Of a stretch of 64,000 bases of DNA, positions 48,084 through 61,100 are shown one piece after another. This DNA is from Onchocerca lupi. Its lineage: Eukaryota > Nematoda > Chromadorea > Rhabditida > Onchocercidae. The stretch is taken from assembly GCA_028564675.1 (NCBI GenBank), contig JAOVVO010000097.1, positions 1 through 64,000 on the forward strand. Direction: 5' to 3'. The position numbers and the translations under genes were made by a program. A model generated the notes under the pieces. That model ran no database searches, was not told the DNA's origin, and was given only the letters and a program-made list of their open reading frames with translations. Numbering within the stretch: position 1 is the first letter of the stretch; each line of letters begins with the position of its first letter.

Positions 48084-51000
48084 CTTGTCATAGTAAATAA
48101 TATTAAACTTTATCTGTCATTCATTTAGCTGAAAATATTTTCAATAATGCAAAACCAAATTAAAATTTAACTCCTACCAAATCGATTCTATAGAGCATAA
48201 ATTTCAATAAATGAAATTCTGTTTATTAAACTATTATTGATTCACTGAAATATTATTCATGCCTCTGATATTACATAATTTCCCTTTAAGCTCTTGTGAC
48301 TCGCAATAATTTGTGTATCTCATTTATTATATCTAAAATTTTGAAATATGTCACAGTTCTCTGATGTTTATTGATCAATGAATTAGCAAGTAAAGTAAAT
48401 AATTCCAAGAGATTCATTGATAAATAAACCTATCAGATAAAAATCCTTAAGGAAAACACACTTTTGTATTTAATTGCTGAACTAGGGTTAAAAACAAATT
48501 TTAACGTAACAGAAATTCACGAAGATTAAAGTATCTATTATTTTGAGGGATTCTTGGTTACGAATTTCAAAACTGATGCGAAGCAGTAACACTAATACAG
48601 AAATGACAGTATAACTATAACAACCTTAGCATTAACACCTTCATTAATCTATACTCATTTAACCCCATGCGCATTAAACTATTGCGTGAAGGAATCATTC
48701 ATGAATGATTATCTGAAAGCAGTTGTGTATTCATTAACTGGCACAAAATTTTCGTACTTAACCGGAAAATATTCCGTTGCAATGAACTGAGTTTTTCCGG
48801 AAAGTTGTGCTTTCTTTCCTTGCTCGGTCACCACTTGTCTGAACAAAACTTGGAGCTATTTCCAGATAGCTTTCCATGGAAGTTAAAAATTATATTTTTC
48901 AGAGAAGTATGAATTTCTGACTTTTAGAACAATGAACTTTTGACTCATCGCCTTCAGGATGAGTTCAAATAAGTACTGTCAATAATTTTTGCATTTGGAA
49001 AAAAGAAATTTGATTGTCGTTGCAATAATTGCACAACATAAATTCTTCATTTGAAATGGGTGCCTTCAATAAAGTAGTACGGTAATGGCCATTTCTGTGA
49101 AGTGCCCTACTTCGATTATTCATTTTAAAATTTTTTGATTTTTGATCTTCAGCGCTGTTATGAAGAATCCAGATAATGCTAAAATTTAATAGGTGAGTCG
49201 AGAAACAGAAGAGATATCTTTCTATGAAGGTGATAAAAATACAATTGATAATGCATATGATAATAGAAACTCAGAAGCAATACAATTTACATTTTAATGG
49301 TGACATTTTTTTAGCTTTTTTGGTCACTTTTCTCTCGCCAATAATGCTTTATGAGTTTTCGATTTATAAAGAAATTCTTCTGCGAAAATATTTCATATGT
49401 TAATATCTCATCAGCAATGCCGCTATCATTCTGCAAAGGCTGCGATGTTCAATAAATTTTCTCAAAGCGATGGCAGTGGGTACAGGATTTGGCAGTATGT
49501 CACCGACAATATCACTCAATAAGTTGGAAAATTAGAATAAAAAATGGTCGTCTTGATTTGTTCCTTTCCGTTCTTCAAAGTATTAAATGCGAATAGCACT
49601 CGTGTCTCCGGCAATACGTCATTCAGAATGAGATTAATGAAATATTAGGCGCATGGAGGAATTATACAAAATAATAAATTTGCATATAAAATACTTAAGT
49701 TGACACAAAAAACAAGCAATGAAATTTTGGAGATAAACAGCCAGCATGGGGAAAGAGAAATTATCTTCAGTTTAGTCTGTAACTAATCATTACTTCAGTA
49801 TTCTTAACATTCAGCATTCCAAGTAGAATAGCAGAATTAATCGGATATTCGTCGTAAAATATATTTTAATTTAGAGAATATTTTTTCTCGAAGAACAACT
49901 ATGAGAACTGTCATTAACTATATGCTCTGAAGTAATTATCCGGCAAAATTCAGGAAATTTTTATGCAAATATCAAGACAAACAAATTCTGTTAATCTTTT
50001 ATAAAAGTTTTTCGGCAATTTTTTTTTGGAGTGTTACTGATGTTTAAGAACCTGAAACACAGAATTTTCCGTTCACTAATTATTATCGGTCAAAGCAACT
50101 CAGAATAATTGCAAATAAGATTTTGAGGGACAATTTTTAATGTTAATTTATAAATCTAAAAATTTATTTGTGATAATACAGGCAATTAGTAAAACCACTA
50201 ATAACATCAACACGTCACATAAATCCGAATTTCGAGGTCAAGTCGTTTTTAAAATAATAGATGTCTGTTTACGTCGTGAATCGGAAGAAGAAGAAAGGTT
50301 ATTAATAAAATTTATTCAAAATCTATCAATGTTTTTAGGTTATATTTTACATCTTCAAATATCTGTAATACTTTTTTAGTAGCATTTTTAATGTGAATGA
50401 TTAGCCATACTGGTAATTTAGAACCCATTTCTGTTAAAGCAATGTCACCTTTTTCATACAACTTTTGCAAAGAATAACCTATATTACATCTTCAAATTTA
50501 ATAGTTGTTAGGACAATAGAGATAGGAAAATAATAGGATTATTAAATTTCAAAAATGAAATGGACTGAGAAAAAAGTTTAATGATTGTATTGATCTTACT
50601 TTTTTGGCATGAATGTATCAGCTATGAAATCCTTCGTTCTTCGAAATCTTAGATCTACTAAATCTTAGATCCCGAAATGATAATTGGTTTAACTTCAATA
50701 GTTTAAACTGCACAAAACAATACAAGTCAGGTCGAGAAAAATTGAAGAGCTTAATTTTAATCATTTCATTTCATTTCTTTCTCATTTGTTGTATTTCAAA
50801 TTTATCATATCAGAATAAAATTAAAAAAATAAACGCTGCCGATATTGAACAGGGAGATAACTTTGTGAGAATAAATGGGCGTATAGCTGAACTACTTTTC
50901 TACAACCATAACAATCAATCCAGAAACATAAGGAATCAATAGGAATCATTTATATCAAGAGTTGAAAATCAAAAAATATCTGAGTTCAAAAATTTTTACA

Positions 51001-53819
51001 AATGAAAAATTCACTTGCAGAAACGAATTTTTTTTAAATCATAATTTCAAAAAACTAACTGCGATTCTCAATGCATGATTATTAGGCGAGGTTTTTAGTT
51101 TTAGATTGAAATTGCTTGTATGTTACTATAACTTGAAAAAAAAATTTTTATTTGTATTTATGATATATGTCCTAACAAATCCCAAATTTTATTTCAGGAT
51201 TATATGGGAGAAGAGAAAAGGAGAGACTGGAAGAAATTGACAGATAAATATTTCAGCAAATTTTCTTAAAATATGATAGCATAAAGAATATAATAAATCA
51301 ATAAATACAGCTCTCTGTAATCTGGAAATGCATCAATCAACTAAAATTAAGGTTGCAATAGATGAGAATAAAAAATAGAAGATAAAACTGATTGAAAGCA
51401 GTAAATTTAAGCAATAGGCATAAAATTACCGTGATCCGATTTTCCTTTTCCTTTATCTTAAAGATAAGCTTCAAGGAACAGCAATGAAAAAAAAAAGTTT
51501 CACTTAAATTGTCGGAAAATTACGAGAGATGCTGTTCAATTTGAACTCTAAAATTGTTGTGTTCCTTTGAACTCCAAATAGTTTTCGCTGCATCGATCTG
51601 TACAGAACTTGAACTGATTTAATTTCAAAATCCTGCTCTTTTAAATTCTTTCGGGGTTATTCCCCTCTTATCTGAACTCCAACGTGTCTCCTCATGATTG
51701 ATCGACGTCACTTGTTTGTTCTTAAAGCTTGTTGGTCCCTTTAAAACTATGTCGCGCTACTTGACCTTTAATACTACTTGTTTACAATTATTGTAATGGT
51801 GCTATTTGACCTTTAACATCTCTTTGTTTATTATATTGCATTCTTTGATTTCATAAACATCTTGCTTCTATTTGATAATTAGATATTCCCATAGATTCTA
51901 ATTACATCTTTCGGATTTTTCCGAACAAAATTTTATGAGTGTGATTTTCTCTTCGTTGATTGCTCATCCTGTCACGTGATATGAATTTCTGTCTTTTACA
52001 TATTCAGCAGTGGTGCTACCGCAGGCATAACAGGTTCGCTTAATTTGTTTAACGGCAGAAAAAGTTCATGATTGATATTTCTGTTATCAATACCAGCCAA
52101 TATCACTTCTGCTTCAAATTTTCGATAGAAAAAGAAAAAAGAGGTGATTCTGTTTTGTTGTTCTTCGGATGTTGAATTCAATCCAACATTTTACTCGCCA
52201 TGTTAAAGATGATAACAGATATAAAAAAAGATAAAAGCAACTTGAGTATCAGTAATTTGTTGTCTTTTTTTCTTGTTACTGATTGACAAAAAATTTTCTG
52301 TTTTTATAGTAAAATCTGGTGAAACCTTAGAATCGAGTTTTTTTTTTTTTTTTTTTTTAGGATATTAAAAATATGAAAATCTTGGATTTCTGGAAAGATT
52401 GACCAAGTTTACCCATTTTCTTCATTTTTCTTGCTGTTGGACTATACAAACTGCTTCTTTTTTTATGATTGTCAAAAAATCAGTGATAGCAAAGTGAAGA
52501 AAAATGAAAGAGTTATGTACCTTGTGTAGCAAAAGTTTACATATCAAGTGCAAGGAGCTACAAATAAAGATTATTTCCACGACTTGGGGAATTTCTCAAA
52601 AATTCAGACAATCTATTTCCGATCTTTAAATGTGTATACAACATCTTTTATAATCGCTCAGCAAACAGATTTTTTATAAAATGGATTTGCTAGTCCAGAA
52701 TTGCCTCTGATCCGAGATATTCTATAGTTAGTCATTCTCAAATTACGAATTTTCACAGAAGTAATCCATTTTTTCATCTTCTTTTTTCTTTTGCTCAGAG
52801 AGATGCAGATCAGATGGCAAATTTTAATCATTTCATGAAAATTTCTATTTGTGCATCTACTTGATATGCACGGTTTCACTGCAAGAAATTTTTTCTCTTC
52901 ATGTGCTGTAACTGAAAAGGAGAAATATGCCATCCATTAATCAAACATGGGTGCATTGAGATAATATTGATGAGTAGGTAACCACGGATGATCGAAATCT
53001 AGTCTGCAATTCTGAGTTTTTAACTATAAATTCAACCAAATTATGCAAAGTTTTTGCAAAACTTAACTTGGATTCTCGGCATCTTTTTTATCGCAAACTG
53101 AAAAATAGTCTCTTTCATTATATCTCACTCTATCTAATTTCATAAACTCATCTCGAATAATTTTCTTTTCAAGCAACAGTCAGCTTTTAGGTGGAAGTTT
53201 GATTTAATAAAAAAATTTTATGAATATAAAAGAAATAAAGATTTATCACAGTACAATTTTTGTCATCTTTACTGTAGCCGATTGATAAAATTTGTTTTTT
53301 CAGTTCTTTTACTGCCAGATTTCAAAATCAAAATGATTTGAAACTAATTTTCATAAACTTTCAATTTTTTACTTCTGAAGTGATGAAATATATTTACATT
53401 AAGAATTAAAACCAATTCACACTAGATCCAAAGAATTGTCTAACAATGGTTTTAGAAAGTAGATTAATACGATTATGTATTCGAATCATTTTTTGTTTTG
53501 AGTTATTTTACTTAACGAATGAATATTTGTGTTTTCGTTTATAAGTAGCTTTTCACACTATTATATTAATACTGTCGTATTGCTGATTCATAAATAAGTT
53601 TTCATTGAAACTTCTTAAGAAGTTTGATTTCAAATACAAGTTAAGAAACAGAAATAGGAAGGAATAAGAACTAAATGTCTATGTAATGCTTTGATCGTAA
53701 GATAAGCTTGCAATTTCAACGATCTTTGAAAGAGGTTGAATATATCAAAAGATGCTGTTGAATCAGACACTGTATCTCTAAATGCTGTCTTCTAGATATA
53801 TTTTGTGTTGATACACCCA

Positions 53820-54050
53820 TCACTTTCCCATGAAAACAGTGTCAACAATGTCACCAGCCTTCACACGTCTTGTTTGCTCACAGTTTTGCAAGTCCCCATA
53901 GTCAAATAAAATGATAGCGGATGAAATATGTGGGATGGTTAGTTCAAGTGGTTGTTTAATCAGTTGCACGGACCTTGCAATCCAGAGTTTGCATGTGCTT
54001 TGTCTACCACAGCGTCTTTTCAATGATGCTATAAGCACTATAAAGAAATC
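53820..54050 (-). other. Exon-like open segment, function unknown
   Basis: On the minus strand a strong acceptor (AACTTTTCAG) is followed by a 231-nt open stretch of 76 codons ending in TGA at 53822-53820. It reads KRRCGRQSTCKLWIARS and later VKAGDIVDTVFMGK. It looks like the last exon of a gene. However, I could not find a matching upstream exon in 54.1-55.4 kb, and I do not recognise the family. A retrotransposon scrap is the main alternative. Confidence 0.3.
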
Positions 54051-54750
54051 CTGAAAAGTTCTATGATTTGAAGGGAAATATAATTAAAGCTTAATTTGCA
54101 ACAGTCAAGAATTTGGAGATGAAATACCGAAAAACATGAAGTATTTTATACACCGAATGGATCCAATTTAATGAAACATTATTTCCAACTAAAGAATTGA
54201 TCGCTTAATGAAAAAGGTTTTTTTTTATCTAGGTTCACCTTGGAAAATGCCAATTCATTACTTGTCGGAAAAATTTGAAAATTAGTATAAACAAAGGATG
54301 GTAAAGTTCAAATAAGCGTTTAGTTTCAAATGGAACAACAAATCGGTAAACATGTTTCCCTCCAAAACATTAAACAGAAAGACAAACATGTTTTCCGCCA
54401 AAACGGTAATCAGATTCATCACCAAAAGGGGAAACATATTTCATAACAAAGGACAACTAAGCTTCGCGCCGAAATGATAGACATGATTGCCCTAAGTTGA
54501 TCGAATTAACAGGGAAATAGGACAATGTCAACCAATCAAGAAGCGACAATTTGGAGATCAGGAAAAAAGGAGGAATCCCGGAAAGATATATGAGGATCAG
54601 ACTTTGGAGAAGAATTATTCCCGTCTAACGGATTATTGGACACAAATTCTTGGCTATGCATATCAGCTTCAGCAATAAATGCGTTCTACAATAATCGACA
54701 GTTTCAACAACAATCAATCGGCAATCTTGCATGACTATCCTGTTTTATTA

Positions 54751-54812
54751 GTAAGAAAGGAAGGATAATCCTGTGACCAGTTATCTTGGATGTTCTTCAA
54801 CAATTGTTTGTA
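54751..54812. repeat. Dispersed repeat, copy C (diverged)
   Basis: Aligns by eye with copies A and B in the same order: GAAAGGAAGGATAATCC, then GTGACCAGTTATCTTGGAT, then CAATTGTTTGTA. It is clearly more diverged. Between about 54345 and 54480, just upstream, there is a loose tandem array around AAACATGTTTTCC. Confidence 0.5.
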
Positions 54813-55943
54813 TTGTTCAGGAAGAAGAAATCTTCCATCCAACAATGAAACCTTTTCTCACTACAAAAGATTCGTTTGTGCTGCAAATCAAGCCAACTTT
54901 TCCGACACTATATATTATATCGACTAATTGAGATCATCTAAATGGAACAGTAAAATTGGTGGTATTTTCAAGTAAATTCATGCAATGTTTAAAAATTTAA
55001 AAAAAAAAATTGCAAAACGGTGAATATTTGGAATGATGGATTGTTTGATGAACAGTTGCGCTTGAAATGTTTGGGTGAATTTAGTTCCTGTGGTAAGCAT
55101 GTCACCGATTGGGTAGATGATCATTTTTCCAGCAAAATACATGATTGTTAGATGAATAGCACTAATGAATTGTCGATATGAGAAATTTGTAATATTTTTC
55201 AGACAAATGAGTGAGTCACTTATATATATTTGGACACAAAGACTTTTATTATCTCGTCTTCGATCTGCTAAGAGAGCTTTATGGGCATCATATGAAATGT
55301 GGAGATGTGAACTGTCAGAAATATTACAAGGACCGATCAAATTACAATTCGATCAGATTTTTTTTTTCTCAAAAAAGTACAGTTGTGCTGGATGATTTCC
55401 ATTTGATGGCTTAACATTTTCGAGACAAAATAATTCATCAGTGGTTGAGTTACAGTAAAGATTTCTAATTGAAATAAACTCATGCGAGATAATAAAAAGA
55501 TATGCAAAAAGCAAGATGAAATGTGAAAACATGGATGGTTTATTACAAAATGCTATATAATATAATATGAGACTTGTTGATTCTGAAACAATTTTAGAAA
55601 TACTGCTAAATTCGGAGTTCTCATTTTTTCAGAAAAATAGTGAATGCTATCCACGAAAAAAAGTTGTATAATTAGGGAAAAACTATGTATTGTGAAAAAC
55701 TTTACAAATGAATAGTAATTTTGATTATCAATCGATTATCCATGCCAAACTTTGAGTAACTAGCAAGAAAAAGGTTTGCTTATTTGAAACTATTGCAAGC
55801 ATGATCCAAATCGAAACATTTGTTTCAGCGAATTTATTGCTGTCATCCAGAAATGCTGAGTTTCACATCATCAATGAAGTATAATCTATGTGATAATGAT
55901 TAATTTACAATATTATTTTTTTTTTTTTTTTTTTAATAGACAT

Positions 55944-55949
55944 TTTATT
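55944..55949 (-). promoter_or_regulatory. Candidate poly(A) signal of the globin gene
   Basis: AATAAA on the minus strand, 192 nt beyond the globin stop codon. The intervening 3' UTR-like stretch carries an imperfect direct repeat of ATA(C/T)TGATAGTCT(C/T)TGAG near 56095-56142. Confidence 0.45.
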
Positions 55950-56140
55950 TTCTTCATATTGCATTATTCGAAAGTAGAAATCGAATGAATATCGAATGTC
56001 AAAAATGATTTAGACTATTTCTGATAAAAACAAAGTTTTTTTTTTTTTTTTAATTTAAAAATTTGCCTCTTTAACAATCCAAATATCTTACCAAATATTG
56101 ATAGTCTTTGAGATCATATCAAATACTGATAGTCTCTGAG

Positions 56141-58112
56141 TTATATTTGAATCGGTTTGTAGTGCTCAATGATAGCACCAATTGTATGAAATAAGGTTTC
56201 CCATGCTCGTTCAGCATTTTCATCACGCCGTCCTAGTACTCTGCGTACATTCTCTATCAATGGTCTTATCATTTTCTAAAAAATTTGCTTATTAGAACTC
56301 TCTAATTACATAATCTTATTGTTTCCTGTTGATGAAAACTGCATATTGAAAAAATTTGACCCAAAAAAGTTATTATCAAATCATTTCTTTAATGATTGGC
56401 ACTAAAACTCTTAGTGTTTTAGCCACTATGGTAATTTAACTTTGAGATACTAGGATCCTATTTTGTACTAAAAATTCTCAAGTCAATCTTTTTCATTTTC
56501 AGTTTCTTCAAAATATTCTCATACTTGAAATGAAGAAAATTTGAAAAAAGTATTTTTTAATTTGTCGCAGCTTTTTTTAGGAAGAATTTGAAACATCTTT
56601 GGATTCCTATCCTCAACATGAACAATTCTCTCCATCAAAAAAAAAAAAGAAGAAAAAAGGGAAAAATACTGTGATCTTTAAACAAGTTGAAATGAATTCC
56701 ATTACTTTTCAACCGATGACTGATTTCAAACCTTTATGTGGTGCATCTGTATATTGTGTGAAGCATGCTTAATTGAAATTCGTCGCAATAATTTTTTAGG
56801 CATTTGTTCATTATTCAAACCTTCAACGATTTTTTTTAAAGCATTCATGTAAGTGCCGGCAAAATTTCGCAAAACACAGGATGATATCAATGAACTGTCC
56901 GGTATGGCACGAAACTGAGGCCAGAAATATTTGTACTCTGGATTTTCCGAGAGTGTCCTGAAAAGTGACTACATTTTTAGAAATCACATTCCTAAATTTA
57001 GTGTTAAAACATCAATTCTAATAATAGATTAATTGCGAACAGAGATTTTAAGCTCGATGAATTTAAATTCAATGATATTTCTTAGAAGGAAAAGGTTTTT
57101 GAACTGTCAAAATGTAACAGCTTCCTATTATTTGTTCACTGCATTTATCACTATACAGACGATATTTTCTAAATAATCTTTTCCGAAGAATGATCGAACT
57201 GATCAGATATTCATATTGATATACTTGATGGCAGTGGTAAGTTAAATTGTTTTAATAACTCATGTCAAGCTTAGATATCATTGTTGCCAAATAATCTCAT
57301 AAAATCTCCACAACAATCATGAGAAGAGGAGTTTTAAATGTGCGGTGAATTTTTGAAATACCTAAAACAGATGCAAGATGATGAATCCCTAAAGATGCTC
57401 ACAGTCTTAATAGAGATAACAGATTGGAATATCCAAGCAAAAAAGTTGAAATAAAATTTGATATTTTATAAGAACTAACTCAAGAAATATTCTGAGACCA
57501 CTCGATGCTAAATCCTTTTCAAATAACTTGAATGTGTCGTATAATATCTGGCGATCTTCGACAGAAAAGTTCTTCACTTGCATAAGTGAGAAATCACCTG
57601 TAATATTTTGAAACTGAGAAGCGAATCAAAATTTAAAATAATTCAATATATTTAAATCAAACTATCATTTTTTGCTTTAACTTCTACTCCAAGTTATATT
57701 TTAAGTTTTTTTTTTTTTTTTCATATTTAAAACAAACTGTCTTTATATTCAAAAAAATGAATAGATCAGTTACGAATGATTCAATGATTTTGTAGTGTTT
57801 TTTTTTGGATCAGATGAGATTAAAACAACTGCAAATATCAGAACCAGGACCGTCAGAAAATCAAATTCGTTGGTTTTCTCGAGAATTATATACTATGCGA
57901 TTTTTGGTCAAATAAAAATAACTTCCGAAAAGCTTGTTTGAATAACCGGCAGTAATATAAAATGAATTTAAATTATGTAACATTTTACTCTGTTTTCTTT
58001 GATTTGCTGGCAACTGTTGCACATCGTTGAGGTCATCCAATTGTTGCACATCGATGAGGTCATCTTCAATTTTGGCCCGGTAAAGTGATCGATACATGGA
58101 GGAATCAATCAT
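56141..58112 (-). CDS. Nematode globin, 4 exons
   Basis: Haem-binding globin-fold protein; role in oxygen binding, sensing or redox not determined. Exons on the minus strand: 58112-57989, 57597-57480, 56957-56732, 56275-56141. The joins (AGT, GAG, phase 0) keep the frame and give 200 aa. After a 45-residue N-terminal extension come helix-like segments: ILYDTFKLFEKD, GLRIFLETLSENPEYKYFWP, NFAGTYMNALKKIVEGL, KKLLRRISIKHASHNIQ, then AWETLFHTIGAIIEHYK. The NPE..K.FWPQF corner and the H-helix WE.LF..IG.II pattern are typical of nematode intracellular globins. H145 is the best candidate for the proximal (F8) ligand. The distal E7 position aligns by eye to F113 rather than His or Gln, which is unusual. 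The N-terminus has an internal repeat (DVQQLDDLNDVQQL). There is no signal peptide. Start: ATG at 58112, with an upstream in-frame stop within 25 nt. Confidence 0.88.
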
Positions 58113-58158
58113 ATGTATCAATGTGTCGTTTCAATACGATAATTAACGTGAAATTTCT

Positions 58159-58170
58159 TCCTAAAAGAAA
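58159..58170 (-). promoter_or_regulatory. Possible trans-splice acceptor of the globin gene
   Basis: On the minus strand TTTCTTTTAG ends at 58161, 48 nt before the globin ATG at 58112. An in-frame stop lies between, so the segment is untranslated. It fits either spliced-leader addition or a 5' UTR intron. Confidence 0.4.
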
Positions 58171-61100
58171 TAATATTTCTACCAAGCAATAAAAAACAAA
58201 CTCACTGAAAAAGAGAAGCAGCAATGAAGTGAACAGAAATAATTCATTAGGCAGTATTTTCTGTTTTTCCTCAAAATTCCATGCTTCAATTTTTGAATTG
58301 TCTTTCAGTAAGATCTTAACTTTGGTGACTTTCTTACTGCTTAGATCCTTCTAAGCAGTGTTATTGAAAAAAAGATTTAGAAATCGGATTCTAAATGTGA
58401 TTAAAATCTTAATCAATGCAAGTACTTACAATTGTTGAATATTCATTGTGACTATATGAGATTAATGCATTTAAGTTTGTTAAACAAAACTGCCAGTGAA
58501 GCAATTTAACTTCTACAAGTGAAGGAAAAGGACGACGTACCAAAGAAAAACAAATCTTTCAAATTTCCCTTAATTCATAGATGCCACAGGAATTAATGAA
58601 AAAATTGCGTGATTGCGTGACACTTTTCATAATAAGAATTAATGTACTGGTAAGATCAAAGTTCTGATTCGAATTTTTAAAATTTGGAAGAGATTAAAAA
58701 CAATGTGCAAAATATTTAATTATATTACGGATGGCAGTCATACTGCAGCCATATCTAACAAGGAAATGATTTTGATATTGGCAGCGCCAAAACAAGTAAC
58801 TGCTTCGGATTTCCAGCTTTTGCGGAAAAATTTATGAATACTTTTTTTGGCTTCTTCAATCTTCTCAATTTAAATACAGAAGTCACTTTTACACTACAAT
58901 TGTACCTTCATTTTCAATTTATCTCTGCCCACTTTCAAAATTGCTTAAAATTGAATATAATTTAAGGAAGCTCACATTCTAGCTTCCAAATTGGGGAGAT
59001 TCACTTTTCTTGGTTAATAGTTCCTTCAAAATATTTCTCAAAAATCAGAATCATTCTTTTTCCTTTAAAAATTCTTTTTTCTTTCTTTTTTTTTTTTTTT
59101 TTTTATCAAATACAGAGATTAACAATGATTATTTCATGCTGCGGTTAAAATTGCTTGAGTCATCCGAAAATTTTCTTAAATTATGAGGAACTCTTCGCAA
59201 GATTTGTATAAAATGTATATATAGCAATAATTCTAATTATCATAGCTATCATTAGTTGGCATCGTTAAGAGCTTCTTTACTCCCATTATTTTAATGAATT
59301 TCTAAGTACCGTTCTTCATCCTTTTTATTGCATGTTTTTCTAATTTTTATTGAAATCTGTTTTTCAAAATGGATCTTTCTAAATCTCTCTTTTGATGTAT
59401 CTGAATGTTTAGAAACATCTACACTACATAAATTTCGGAGAGCTACATAAGTCAATTTCATTTTTATTTCATCAAGACTACTTAAACAGCAGAATGAAGC
59501 TGATTTTTACATCTTACTAAACATTCTGTCTCAATATTAATTCTTTTTGCTCAAGTATTTTAATTATACCACAGTTTGTATTTCGATTTTTAATTTCGTC
59601 CTTTTTTCTTCTGATTTTTTATTTTTGAAAATCAGTTTTTTTTCAACACATTCAAAAATCATTAAAGAAAACTTAGACTCATTAACTCCTTCCAGTAGGA
59701 AGGTATTTTAAATCATCAAAAGATATCAATTATAATAAATAACTAATTATGTCGAATTAATAGTGATAACTAATGTCTTATGCAATAATTGGCAATAATG
59801 CTGGTACCTGTAAATAGAAATACATTAAAATTTTGCCAGTTTTTCTTCAAATAATATTTTAAAATACAACACAGATTTGAAGCATCGATATTAAAGGAGC
59901 TCTAATAAAGTTTAAAAATACTTCTGGTCTTTCAGTCATTTTGAATTTCATTTCATCTTTCCCTCGCCAGCATTAATTTATTGCATTAACTTTCGCAGTT
60001 CCATTTCTCCCATTTCTTAATTCAAAATTTAATATCACATGCAAAAATAAACTAGTTATAAGTAAACAATGAAAGATATAAAAAACTTGGCAACTAATGC
60101 TCATGCACGCAATTCGCTCAAGATCCTTCCTCTTTCTCTTTCTTTCTGCTTAATAATCAAATCCGATTCTTGGATTTTCTGGTTCAAATTAATCAATTAT
60201 TCATTAAATCCATTAAAGAATTATTTATACAACATTTAATTTTTGGTAGGATTGATTTTCCCACATAAACCCATTCTATTGAAAACGTTTCGAGTTCACT
60301 TTTTTTTAATAAAAGAGTTTGAGTTCTGAAAATTTATTTTTCAACCATAGTTTTACTCGTTGCTGTTCCAATTTGTATTCCAATTTATGAGGATTAAGTA
60401 CCCAGCATTATTAATGGATAAAATTTCAATTTATATAATGCATTCGCTGTTTTATCTCCGCATCCAACATTTTCAGCCATATATCAGACTAAAAATCTAA
60501 GAATGCTATCATACGAAATTTTTGAAAAAACTACAGTACTTTGTTATTTTCAAAACAATTCCTTCAAATTAGGAAGAATTATTTCTTCATTTCAAATTTG
60601 ATTATATGTATATCATTACAGAGCTTTTGTTTAAAAAATTTGGAAAAAAATTTTCGGTACAAAATTTATTTTTCGTAATTTGTCGAAAAGTTGCAGTGTG
60701 TTTTTAACTATAATTAGTATTTTTAAATTATGATTAACATAATATAATGAAAATAATCATTCTATTTTCTCAACTAAAAATTCGATACGGTGGATATTAA
60801 AGAGCCATTTTATCCTTTTAATTAGATTTTCAGTAATGTCTTCTACAATTGAAGTGAAGTTATTTCGACTTGCTTGGATGCTAATATTTTTCTTTTCTTC
60901 AGATCATACCATTACTTAGAACCAAAATATAATTTTTCTTCCGATACATTTGCAAAAGTGTTGCAAAAAAATATGTAAAATGCTATTAAAAAATTTCAAA
61001 AGCATATAGTCGATCTGAAATGAAAGTTGCATATTGAAAATTTTTACCAACTGGAATTTTAAGAGAAAAAGAAGAAAGAGGAGGGAAGAGTAGCATCAAA

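Larger units (their letters stand above)
42111..56140. other. Intergenic interval between the PCGF and globin genes
   Basis: No gene was recognised with confidence. After about 400 nt of PCGF 3' UTR it holds a long hairpin (43496-43642), a 36-bp tandem pair (44418-44487), dispersed repeat copies B and C, a duplicated segment (47387-47522 and 47946-48083) and an exon-like minus-strand piece (53820-54050). Two plus-strand coding-like stretches also lie at 50162-50337 and 50793-50942. They have acceptor-like starts, but their phases do not join and no family is apparent. Poly-T runs occur at about 52340 and 55917. Confidence 0.6.

Noticed and set aside
54978..55414. Competing open frames on both strands (120 codons minus; 76 and 67 codons plus)
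   Set aside because: Both strands look equally open and no family was recognised, so no gene was called. The minus frame is kept only as a lead tied to the exon at 53820-54050.
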